Assembly: GCA_964632165.1 (NCBI GenBank) | Contig: CAZWCZ010000031.1 | Location: 1-22,478, forward strand | Source of the DNA: SIG299 sp964632165 | Lineage (GTDB): Bacteria; Bacillota; Clostridia; Lachnospirales; Lachnospiraceae | DNA: 22,478 nt | Direction of reading: 5' to 3' | In this document: piece by piece, positions 1 to 7,154 of the stretch | Numbering within the stretch: the first letter of the stretch is position 1 | Layout: each line of letters begins with the position of its first letter | Notes under the pieces: generated by a model | Database searches by the model: none | What the model saw: only the letters and a program-made list of their open reading frames with translations | What the model was told of the DNA's origin: nothing | Program-made: the position numbers and the translations under genes

Positions 1-51
1 CTTCTTGAGTATCTGAAATAAAAAGTAAATAGAAAATGGATTTTAATCCGC

Positions 52-432
52 ATGGAAAGTGCTGTTGCAGCTTATGGGGTGGCAGCATGCCCTAAGATAT
101 CGGAAGAGATAGGGAACGTAGGCTCTTTGACTATATTGGCGGTAAATCCAAATTCCAGCAACTTGGAGGAAACGTTAGAGTATATTACGGCATATTGCAA
201 TTACATGCTGACAAGTAAAAATTCTTTTTTGCTTGCCGAGAAATCTTCTTATGATATGGACAATTCATTTATCATGGAAAGGTATCAGGTAGTAGCAGAT
301 GGCACGATAGAGTTTCGGCTCGACAGTGAACTTTATGAAGATGTTTTTATAGACTATATCGATGGCATGATCGGGTTGGAAGATGCAATTGCAGAAGCCG
401 ACCGGAGAGTGAAGATATATAAGGAAGAATAG
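52..432 (+). pseudogene. C-terminal fragment resembling an extracellular (sugar) solute-binding protein
   Basis: A 126-codon frame that reads like the last third of a carbohydrate ABC-transporter solute-binding lipoprotein. It has a helical stretch with aromatic and Cys residues (YITAYCNYML, about 44-53) and an acidic C-terminus ending in a motif of the type GxxxLEDAIAEADRRVKIY, which is common at the end of these proteins. Full-length relatives are usually 400-550 residues and start with a lipoprotein signal; neither the signal nor the N-terminal lobe is present. All three forward frames have stops within the first 45 bases, so this is not just a gene cut by the window edge. No Shine-Dalgarno sequence precedes the ATG at 52. 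A second frame entering at 36 reads MDFNPH, and a one-base shift would join it to the main frame, which suggests a frameshift or decay. The family call is from general resemblance and is moderate. Confidence 0.5.
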
Positions 433-436
433 TGTG

Positions 437-497
437 AAAAAAGAGCCTCCGGCTATTTCGCAGAGTAAGATCGCGAAACGGTCGGAGGCTCTTTTTT
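437..497. terminator. Bidirectional intrinsic terminator
   Basis: A 15-base perfect inverted repeat, AAAAAAGAGCCTCCG (437-451) and CGGAGGCTCTTTTTT (483-497), encloses an inner stem TTTCGC/GCGAAA (456-461 and 473-478). The A-run on one side and T-run on the other give a U-tract in both directions. It therefore ends both the fragment at 52-432 and the minus-strand fucosidase gene, whose stop lies 5 bases away. Confidence 0.9.
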
Positions 498-502
498 ACG
501 GG

Positions 503-2911
503 TTACGAAAGAAAGAACGCAGAACGGATGAGATAGGTTTCTCCCTTTGTTGTTTCAAATGAGATCCGATCTTTTTGCAGTTCAGAAAAGGACACGGCAT
601 TTTCTGAACCGTCGGTAACGGAAACGTTGGAACATGAGGCAAACTGAACCGTACAGGTTCCGCCGCATTGGGACAGGATATGAACTTCGGATATGGTTTT
701 CTGATGCCATATGGCATCTATTTTAAAATTTCCGCGGGCGATCAGACCGCGAAAACTTCCATCAGACCATTCCTCAGGAAGTGCAGGAAGCAGATGGATA
801 TATCCGGTATTGCTCTGCAGGAGTGCTTCTGTCACACCGGCAGTATAACCGAAGTTTCCATCTATCTGAAAAGGAGGATGGGTGTCCCAAAGGTTTGGAT
901 AAATACCGTCGGCAAACAGGTTTTTGATAAGGGCATATACTTTTTTTCCGTTTTTCAGTCTTGCCCAGGAATTGATGCGTTGTCCCATCGCCCATCCGGT
1001 GGAACGGTCTGTGCGGTTCTTCATGGAGATAAGAGCTGCCGCAAACCATTCCGGGGTTTCTTCGGAGATCAGGTCGCCGGGGTATAATCCGAGAAGATGA
1101 GAAAGATGACGGTGTTGATAATTTTCTGCACCTTCCACGCTACCGAGAGAAGTTTCCTCGTACCATTCCTTGATCTGTCCGTCAGTACCGATGGAAATCG
1201 GAGGCTTCAGCTCAGCAAGAACTTTTTCCCAGGATGTAATAAGGTCAGGAGACTCACCGACAATTTTTGCTGCAGTAATGGTATCCGTAAACAACTGCCA
1301 GACCAGAGTCTGTTCATAGGTATTTCCGTTTGTTCTCGGACCCTGCTCCGGGGAAAAGGAAGGGGAAGAAACCAGGGCTCCGTCGCTGTCTCTGGTAAGG
1401 ATATGCTGATAGAACAAAGCCTCTTCTTTCATGATCGGATAAATTCTATTTTTCAGCAGATCGACATCCTGCGTATATTCATAATATTCCCAGATATTTT
1501 GCAGTATCCACGGAACGGCGGCCGGAGACCAGCCCCAGTCAAAACTCCATCCGGGACATGTCCATCCGAACGGGGTTGCCTGTGTATTGGCGGTAAAACC
1601 GTTTTCCGGATGCTTTTCATCAGAAATGACGCCAAAATAAATTTCTGCCGTAACACGTCCTGGCTTTCTCAGGCTGTCTACATAGTCGATCAGAGGTAAA
1701 GCACATTCTGCGAGATCGGTATTATAAACATGCCAGTAATTCATTTGAAGATTTACATTGATATGATAATCGGAACCCCATGGATTTCCGTTTTTTCCGG
1801 TCCAGATGCCCTGGAGATTTGCAGGAAGGGTATTTCCTCTGGAAGAAGAAAGCAGGAGGTAACGTCCGTACTGATAAAGCAGTGATTCCAGATAGGAACG
1901 TTCTTCTTTAGAAAGCGTTCCGCTGTTGTAAGCGGTAAGCAGACGATCCGTAGGAAGACCGGAGACGATTGGTTGTCCCAGAGTCACATCGACGCGCGCC
2001 ATTGCCTCTGAAATATCGGAAACATGTGCGGAACGAAGCTCGGCAAATGTCTTTTTCGCTGCGTTTAGTACAGTCATGCGGGTACGTGATCTTAATTCTT
2101 CCATGGTTTCGCCGGAACGGTAGGAAGGATACGAATTTTTGTAGTCGGTTCCAAGCGAAAGGAGAATCGTAACCTCCTTGGCATTGCAGATGGTGAGACC
2201 AATATTATCTTTTGGAAAAACACTGCCGCCTTCCGGAAGAAGAACGGTCAGAAAAGCACTGTACTGCAGTTGGTTATCATCCAGCAAACCAAAAACTTCG
2301 AGCCGGTCGGAAACCGCAGTGATCTTTGTACTGCGTGTGGCAGGAGCGGTATTTTCCGGTACGAGCGAAAGCGAAAAATGCAAGGAGTCTTCTCCGAGAG
2401 CGGTCAGGTGGAGTACCATTGTCTGATCCGGATAACTTACAAACTGCTCCCTTTGAAAGAGGGTATTGTTCTTTTTATAAGAAACAGTGGCAATTCCAGT
2501 GTTCAGATTTAAGGAACGGCGGTAGCCTGAAATTTTATCTTTTTCCGTAACACCAAAATCGAAAAAGAGATTTCCAAACAGCTGATATCCGCCATAGCCG
2601 TCAGTATCACCGGTAAGTTCGTCACATAAAGACTGAGCTGCAGAAATATTTCCTTCCGCAAAGAGTGTCCGGATCTGCCGGATCGTCTGACCGTATTTTC
2701 CTTTTTCTTTCAGGTTTCCGCCATTATAGGAAGGGCGGAGGATACTTGGACCGCCGGTCCAGAAACTTTTTTCATTTAATGTAATGCGTTCGGTATCATA
2801 TCGCCCGAAAATATTAGCTCCTATGCTGCTGTTGCCTATGGGAAGGGTTTTTGTTTCCCAATCAGCTGTCGTATTTTCTGCCGGAGCGTCATACCAGAGA
2901 ATGTAATCCAT
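503..2911 (-). CDS. Glycoside hydrolase family 95 alpha-L-fucosidase
   Basis: An 802-residue enzyme of family GH95, inverting 1,2-alpha-L-fucosidases (some members act on alpha-L-galactosides) that release fucose from host glycans, milk oligosaccharides or plant xyloglucan. The N-terminal beta-sandwich opens with the family signature LWYDAPA...W...LPIGNSSIGANIFG (about 5-36). The (alpha/alpha)6 catalytic region starts near residue 320. Visible catalytic residues are N385 and N387 in YHINVNLQMNYW, E522 in SFSPEQGP (matching the general acid E566 of Bifidobacterium AfcA), and D684 in FQIDGNFG (matching D766). Length is normal. There is no signal peptide, so it is probably cytoplasmic and acts on imported oligosaccharides. 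The start ATG matches the usual family N-terminus. It is transcribed alone, divergently from the Mrp-like gene. The exact substrate cannot be read from the sequence. Confidence 0.93.
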   Translation of the reverse strand: MDYILWYDAPAENTTADWETKTLPIGNSSIGANIFGRYDTERITLNEKSFWTGGPSILRPSYNGGNLKEKGKYGQTIRQIRTLFAEGNISAAQSLCDELTGDTDGYGGYQLFGNLFFDFGVTEKDKISGYRRSLNLNTGIATVSYKKNNTLFQREQFVSYPDQTMVLHLTALGEDSLHFSLSLVPENTAPATRSTKITAVSDRLEVFGLLDDNQLQYSAFLTVLLPEGGSVFPKDNIGLTICNAKEVTILLSLGTDYKNSYPSYRSGETMEELRSRTRMTVLNAAKKTFAELRSAHVSDISEAMARVDVTLGQPIVSGLPTDRLLTAYNSGTLSKEERSYLESLLYQYGRYLLLSSSRGNTLPANLQGIWTGKNGNPWGSDYHINVNLQMNYWHVYNTDLAECALPLIDYVDSLRKPGRVTAEIYFGVISDEKHPENGFTANTQATPFGWTCPGWSFDWGWSPAAVPWILQNIWEYYEYTQDVDLLKNRIYPIMKEEALFYQHILTRDSDGALVSSPSFSPEQGPRTNGNTYEQTLVWQLFTDTITAAKIVGESPDLITSWEKVLAELKPPISIGTDGQIKEWYEETSLGSVEGAENYQHRHLSHLLGLYPGDLISEETPEWFAAALISMKNRTDRSTGWAMGQRINSWARLKNGKKVYALIKNLFADGIYPNLWDTHPPFQIDGNFGYTAGVTEALLQSNTGYIHLLPALPEEWSDGSFRGLIARGNFKIDAIWHQKTISEVHILSQCGGTCTVQFASCSNVSVTDGSENAVSFSELQKDRISFETTKGETYLIRSAFFLS

Positions 2912-2922
2912 ATTTGTTTGGA

Positions 2923-2948
2923 ACAGGAATTGGTCCTGTCTGCCTCCT
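2923..2948 (-). promoter_or_regulatory. Displaced Shine-Dalgarno and intervening hairpin before the fucosidase start
   Basis: On the minus strand the only good SD, AGGAGG (2943-2948), lies about 31 bases upstream of the ATG, too far for normal initiation. Between them is a perfect 6-bp inverted repeat, ACAGGA/TCCTGT, with a 5-base loop (2923-2939). If folded, the hairpin shortens the effective distance to about 14 bases. There is no closer SD and no upstream in-frame ATG, GTG or TTG before a stop. Confidence 0.4.
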
Positions 2949-2975
2949 ATCCGGTTTGTATGTGCGCCGCGTCTG

Positions 2976-3012
2976 CTGACACGTCAATATGATCTTATGT
3001 CAGATTATAACA
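2976..3012 (-). promoter_or_regulatory. Extended -10 promoter and operator-like inverted repeat for the fucosidase gene
   Basis: On the minus strand a perfect TATAAT (3004-3009) is preceded by TGT (3010-3012), an extended -10 element; no good -35 is seen, as is common for this class. An inverted repeat CTGACA-N16-TGTCAG (2976-2981 and 2998-3003) starts immediately downstream of the -10 and spans the expected transcription start, the position of a classical repressor operator. It could also form a stem in the 5' leader. No adjacent regulator gene is present to assign. Confidence 0.5.
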
Positions 3013-3062
3013 CAGAATTTTTTTGCGGAATATAGGGAAAACAGACAAAATCATATGCAATA

Positions 3063-3077
3063 TGTCCGAATCGGACA
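3063..3077. promoter_or_regulatory. 15-base perfect palindrome in the divergent promoter region
   Basis: TGTCCGAATCGGACA is a perfect inverted repeat around a central A. It lies 27 bases upstream of the -35 of the Mrp-like gene and about 50 bases upstream of the fucosidase -10, a suitable place for a dimeric transcription factor serving either gene. The factor is unknown. Confidence 0.4.
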
Positions 3078-3104
3078 AATGACGGATCTGAGATCTCGCA
3101 GAAC

Positions 3105-3133
3105 TTGAAATTTCTTATGAAAGGGAGTATACT
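3105..3133 (+). promoter_or_regulatory. Sigma-A promoter of the Mrp-like gene and leuS
   Basis: TTGAAA (3105-3110), 17-base spacer, TATACT (3128-3133). The expected start of transcription is near 3140, giving a leader of about 60 bases. The leader contains two small tetraloop hairpins: GTGC-ATTG-GCAC (3145-3156) and ACTGTC-ATAA-GACAGT (3168-3183). The second ends just before the SD AGGAGAGG. Confidence 0.75.
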
Positions 3134-3198
3134 ACTAAGAAACGGTGCATTGGCACAGGAATACGAAACTGTCATAAGACAGTAGTTAGGAGAGGAAA

Positions 3199-4512
3199 AT
3201 GAGCGAAGAAGTAAAGTATGAGCAGGAAGGTTCGTGTTTCGGAAACTGTTCCAGCTGTGGAAGTAACTGCAGTTCCAGAAAACCGGATAAGAGTGAATTT
3301 TTAGAACCGATGAATGAATATAGCAACGTAAAACGTGTTATCGGTGTTGTCAGCGGAAAAGGCGGTGTAGGTAAGTCATTTGTTACCTCTTATCTTTCTG
3401 TTCTGATGAATCGGAAAGGATATAAGACGGCAATTTTGGATGCAGACGTTACCGGGCCTTCCATCCCAAAGGCATTTGGAGTAAAGGGGATGGTGCAGGC
3501 AAACGAACTTGGCATTATTCCGGCGGTTTCAAAGACGGATGTTTCCATGATTTCGGTAAACTTACTGTTAGAAAGTGAGGAAACACCGGTTATCTGGAGA
3601 GGACCTGTGATTGCAGGAACGGTCAAACAGTTCTGGTCTCAGGTACTTTGGGGCGATATCGACTATATGTTTGTGGACATGCCTCCTGGAACAGGCGATG
3701 TTCCTCTGACGGTATTTCAGTCACTTCCTCTGGACGGGATCATTATTGTGACCAGCCCGCAGGAACTGGTTTCCATGATCGTTTCCAAGGCGGTAAATAT
3801 GGCGAATGCCATGGATGTTCCGGTACTTGGTCTTGTAGAAAACTATAGTTATGTACAGTGTGGAAAATGCGGAGAAAAGATTTCTGTTTTCGGCAAGAGC
3901 CATATTGATGAGATTTCTGCAAAGTTCCATCTTCCGGTATTGGCAAAGCTTCCTTTAGACAGTGCGATCGCTGAGGCAGTGGATGCCGGAGATGTGGAAG
4001 GCATTACCGGTGACTGGATGGATATGGCGGCAGACATTTTGGAAGAGGCACTGCCGGTAAAGGCAGAAGGGACAAGAGGAAACAGGAAAAACGGCGTATA
4101 TAAGATTGCAGTGGCAACGGATGAAAACAAGAATGTATTCGGACATTTCGGCAGCTGCAAACTGTTTACGGTATATTCCATGGAAAACGGACGTCTGCTT
4201 GAAAAGAAAGAACTGGTAAATGAAGGATGCGGCCATGTGGAAACGGTAGCTGCCATGGAAGCCGAAGGCGTTGAAGTTGTTATCTGCGGCGGTATCGGAG
4301 GACCTGCAATGGCAGGATTAATGGAAAAGGGCATCATGGTAGTACCGGGTGTGCAGGGAGATATTGATGTGGCGGTCAGCAGTCTGTTGGACGGCAGCCT
4401 ATCTGCAGACAGTACTCCGACTTGTACGTCCCACGAACATGGCGACGGAGAAGGATGTCATTGTGGCGGTCATGAGGAAGACGGCTGTGGCTGCGGCGGC
4501 TGCTGTCATTAA
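3199..4512 (+). CDS. mrp: Mrp/NBP35-family Fe-S carrier ATPase fused to a NifX-like domain
   Basis: A 437-residue protein in three parts. Residues 1-40 carry a ferredoxin-like Cys cluster, C13-X3-C17-X2-C20-X3-C24, as in NBP35. Residues 44-285 are the Mrp/ApbC P-loop ATPase: deviant Walker A SGKGGVGKS (52-60), the switch region DADVTGPSIP (81-90), VDMPPGTGD (159-167), and the CxxC pair C221/C224 that carries the bridging Fe-S cluster. Residues 300-400 match the NifX/NafY/NifB-C family (KIAVATDE...VFGHFGSCKLFTVY and CGGIGGPA), which binds iron-molybdenum cofactor or other metal clusters. The C-terminal 30 residues are rich in Cys, His and Gly (C409, C420, C422, C430, C432, C435, C436 and five His). 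The likely role is Fe-S cluster assembly or delivery in the cytoplasm. leuS follows after 33 bases, so they are probably co-transcribed. Confidence 0.92.
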   Translation: MSEEVKYEQEGSCFGNCSSCGSNCSSRKPDKSEFLEPMNEYSNVKRVIGVVSGKGGVGKSFVTSYLSVLMNRKGYKTAILDADVTGPSIPKAFGVKGMVQANELGIIPAVSKTDVSMISVNLLLESEETPVIWRGPVIAGTVKQFWSQVLWGDIDYMFVDMPPGTGDVPLTVFQSLPLDGIIIVTSPQELVSMIVSKAVNMANAMDVPVLGLVENYSYVQCGKCGEKISVFGKSHIDEISAKFHLPVLAKLPLDSAIAEAVDAGDVEGITGDWMDMAADILEEALPVKAEGTRGNRKNGVYKIAVATDENKNVFGHFGSCKLFTVYSMENGRLLEKKELVNEGCGHVETVAAMEAEGVEVVICGGIGGPAMAGLMEKGIMVVPGVQGDIDVAVSSLLDGSLSADSTPTCTSHEHGDGEGCHCGGHEEDGCGCGGCCH

Positions 4513-4545
4513 ATAAATTACGAATCCATCAGAAAGGGAAAAAGA

Positions 4546-6963
4546 ATGGCAAATTATTATAATCCGGCAGAAATCGAGAAAAAGTGGCAGAAGTATTGGG
4601 AAGAGAATGAGACATTCAAGACGGATGTCTGGGATTTTTCCAAACCAAAATACTATGCGTTAGATATGTTCCCTTATCCATCCGGAGTCGGTCTGCATGC
4701 AGGACATCCGGAGGGGTATACGGCAACCGATATCATGTCCAGAATGAAACGGATGCAGGGCTATAACGTATTGCACCCGATGGGGTATGATTCCTTCGGA
4801 CTTCCGGCAGAACAGTATGCGGTCAGCACGGGAAATCATCCAAACGGTTTTACACAGGAGAATATCAAGACGTTTTCCGGACAGCTGAAAGAACTTGGAT
4901 TTGATTATGACTGGAGCAAAATGATCGCTACCAGTGATCCTGGTTTCTATAAATGGACACAGTGGATCTTTAAGCAGTTATATCTGGACGGATATGCAAA
5001 ATATGCAGACATGCCGGTCAATTGGTGTGAGGAGCTGGGAACAGTATTATCCAATGATGAAGTCATCGATGGAAAATCCGAACGCGGCGGTTATCCGGTT
5101 ATCCGTAAGAACATGAAGCAGTGGGTCATCAATCAGCCTGCATTTGCAGAGAAACTTCTGGAAGGGCTAAATGAAATAGACTGGCCGGAATCCACAAAAG
5201 ACATCCAGAGGAACTGGATTGGAAAATCCGAAGGCGTTGAGGTGGATTTTAATATTGTAGGCGGCGGGAAATTTTCCATTTATACGACCTGCATTGAAAC
5301 AATCTACGGGATCACTTTTATGGTACTTGCTCCGGACGGACAACTGGTAAAAGATCTGATGCCGCGGATTGAAAATAAAGAAGAAGTACAGGCATATATC
5401 AATGAAACATTAAAGAAAAATGACATGGACCGTACTGAACTGAACAAGACAAAAACCGGATGCATTCTGAAGGGAATTTATGCGGTGAATCCTGTCAATG
5501 GAAGGGAAGTGCCGTTGTTCATCGGGGATTTTGTGCTGGCAAGTTACGGTACCGGTGCAGTCATGGCAGTGCCGTCCCACGATCAGAGGGATTTTGAATA
5601 TGCAGTCGCACATCAGATTCCGATGGTGCAGGTAATTGACGGTGCAGATGTCAGTGAAAAAGCATTTGAAAAGAAAGACTATCTTGGAAAGGGTTGCCAT
5701 CTGCTGAATTCGGAAGAATTTACCGGACTTGTCGTGGAAGAGGCAAAGGAAGCCATCACAAAGAAACTGGAAGCACAGGGAGTGGCCAGAAGAACGGTCA
5801 ATTATCATTTCCGTGACTGGATCTTTGCAAGACAGCGTTACTGGGGCGAACCGGTGCCGGTAGTACATGGAGAGGATGGTCAGATCCATGTTCTGACGGA
5901 TGACGAACTTCCGCTGATCCTTCCGGAACTGGATGATTATAAGGGAAAGAACGGAAAGGCGCCGCTTGAAAATGCGGAAGAATGGAAACATTATGATAAG
6001 AACGGGATCAAGGGACTGCGTGAAACTTCCACCATGCCGGGAAGCGCAGGCTCCAGCTGGTATTACATGCGGTATATTGATCCGAAAAATGAAAAGGAAT
6101 TTGCCAATCAGGAACTGCTGAAGCATTGGCTCCCGGTAGACCTGTATATCGGCGGACCGGAACATGCAGTAGGACATCTGATGTATGCGAGGATATGGAA
6201 CAGGTATTTGTATGATAAAGGCCTGTCTCCGGTAAAGGAACCGTTCCGTAAACTGGTACATCAGGGAATGATCCTTGGTTCCAACGGAATCAAGATGGGA
6301 AAGAGATTTCCGGAATTTGTTGTTAATCCAAGTGATGTAGTGCGTGAGTACGGAGCAGACACACTGAGATTATATGAGATGTTTATGGGACCGCTGGAAG
6401 TTTCTAAACCATGGAATGCAAGCGGAGTAGAAGGGGCCAGAAAGTTCATCAACCGTGTATGGACGTTTTTTACCAACGAAGAAAATCTGACAACAGAAGC
6501 AGACGATGCTTTGACAAAGGTATACCATCAGACGGTAAAAAAAGTAACGGAAGATTTTGAACAGCTTGGTTTTAATACGGCGATCAGCCAGATGATGATA
6601 TTTATGAATGCCGCATACAAGGCAGGAAAATGTCCGAAAGAATATGCAGAGGGATTTGTAAAGATGTTTTCCTGTATCTGTCCTCATGTAGGCGAAGAAC
6701 TCTGGCAGCAGTTCGGACATGAGACTACCATTGCATATGAAAGCTGGCCGGCTTATGATGCGGCAGTTCTTGTTGAAGACACGGTAGAAATTGCCGTACA
6801 GATCAACGGCAAGATGCGTGCAACGATCTGTATTGCAAAGGATGCTGATAAAGAAACTGCGATCGCAGCCGGAAAAGAAGCAGCTGCAGAAAAGTTAGAA
6901 GGGGTTACCATTATAAAGGAAATCTATGTTCCGGGCAGAATTGTAAACCTTGTAGTGAAATAA
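4546..6963 (+). CDS. leuS: Leucyl-tRNA synthetase
   Basis: An 805-residue class I aminoacyl-tRNA synthetase that charges tRNA-Leu with leucine. The length fits the Bacillus/Clostridium form. The HIGH-type motif is HAGH (51-54) in PYPSGVGLHAGHPEGYTATD. The CP1 editing domain (about 225-420) includes GAVMAVPSHDQRDFEYA with its conserved Asp. The anticodon-binding and C-terminal domains follow. Two deviations are visible. The KMSKS loop reads KMGKR (583-587), followed by FPEFVVNPSDVV. The editing-site TTRPDT motif reads TTCIET (247-252, numbering that happens to match E. coli LeuRS). The rest of the protein looks intact, so these are more likely lineage variants than defects. There is no T-box upstream; the gene seems to rely on the promoter at 3105-3133. 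A strong terminator follows. Confidence 0.97.
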   Translation: MANYYNPAEIEKKWQKYWEENETFKTDVWDFSKPKYYALDMFPYPSGVGLHAGHPEGYTATDIMSRMKRMQGYNVLHPMGYDSFGLPAEQYAVSTGNHPNGFTQENIKTFSGQLKELGFDYDWSKMIATSDPGFYKWTQWIFKQLYLDGYAKYADMPVNWCEELGTVLSNDEVIDGKSERGGYPVIRKNMKQWVINQPAFAEKLLEGLNEIDWPESTKDIQRNWIGKSEGVEVDFNIVGGGKFSIYTTCIETIYGITFMVLAPDGQLVKDLMPRIENKEEVQAYINETLKKNDMDRTELNKTKTGCILKGIYAVNPVNGREVPLFIGDFVLASYGTGAVMAVPSHDQRDFEYAVAHQIPMVQVIDGADVSEKAFEKKDYLGKGCHLLNSEEFTGLVVEEAKEAITKKLEAQGVARRTVNYHFRDWIFARQRYWGEPVPVVHGEDGQIHVLTDDELPLILPELDDYKGKNGKAPLENAEEWKHYDKNGIKGLRETSTMPGSAGSSWYYMRYIDPKNEKEFANQELLKHWLPVDLYIGGPEHAVGHLMYARIWNRYLYDKGLSPVKEPFRKLVHQGMILGSNGIKMGKRFPEFVVNPSDVVREYGADTLRLYEMFMGPLEVSKPWNASGVEGARKFINRVWTFFTNEENLTTEADDALTKVYHQTVKKVTEDFEQLGFNTAISQMMIFMNAAYKAGKCPKEYAEGFVKMFSCICPHVGEELWQQFGHETTIAYESWPAYDAAVLVEDTVEIAVQINGKMRATICIAKDADKETAIAAGKEAAAEKLEGVTIIKEIYVPGRIVNLVVK

Positions 6964-6973
6964 TGAATAAAGT

Positions 6974-7016
6974 AAAAAAAGCCGCACATGCTGAAAAAAG
7001 CATCTGCGGCTTTTTT
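6974..7016. terminator. Intrinsic terminator after leuS
   Basis: An A-run, GCCGCA (6981-6986), inner stem ATGC/GCAT around a tgaaaaaa loop, TGCGGC (7005-7010) and TTTTTT form a near-perfect hairpin with a single C-C mismatch and a U-tract. It separates leuS from the response-regulator unit. Confidence 0.9.
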
Positions 7017-7068
7017 AGAGAAACATAAACACACTGTGGCGGTGAAAACCGGGCAGAGCAAAGAAAAC

Positions 7069-7103
7069 CTTAACGGAATCTTAACGGCGGCACATGCTAT
7101 AAT
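7069..7103 (+). promoter_or_regulatory. Response-regulator promoter with PhoP-box-like tandem repeat
   Basis: Two exact copies of CTTAACGG (7069-7076 and 7080-7087) repeat with an 11-base period. They are followed after 10 bases by an extended -10, TGC-TATAAT (7095-7103). No -35 hexamer is seen; the repeats occupy its place. Direct TTAAC-type repeats one helical turn apart are how OmpR/PhoB-class regulators (for example B. subtilis PhoP) bind, so the encoded regulator may activate its own gene. Confidence 0.6.
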
Positions 7104-7154
7104 ACACGCAATCGGGTGGGGTAACCAGAATGCTGTATGAGGAGGAATGTTGTC

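Noticed and set aside
1097..1699. 200-codon plus-strand frame
   Set aside because: Antisense to the well-supported GH95 gene; no motif and no ribosome site.
3849..4337. 162-codon minus-strand frame
   Set aside because: Antisense to the Mrp/NifX fusion; Ser/Pro/Thr-rich mirror of its codons.
5410..6261. 283-codon open frame on the minus strand
   Set aside because: Lies wholly antisense to leuS, has Cys/His/Phe-rich composition typical of a shadow frame and no SD or family likeness.
7137..7154. ATG 7137 as the response regulator start
   Set aside because: The ATG overlaps the only good SD; GTG 7155 is correctly spaced from it and gives the usual family N-terminus.
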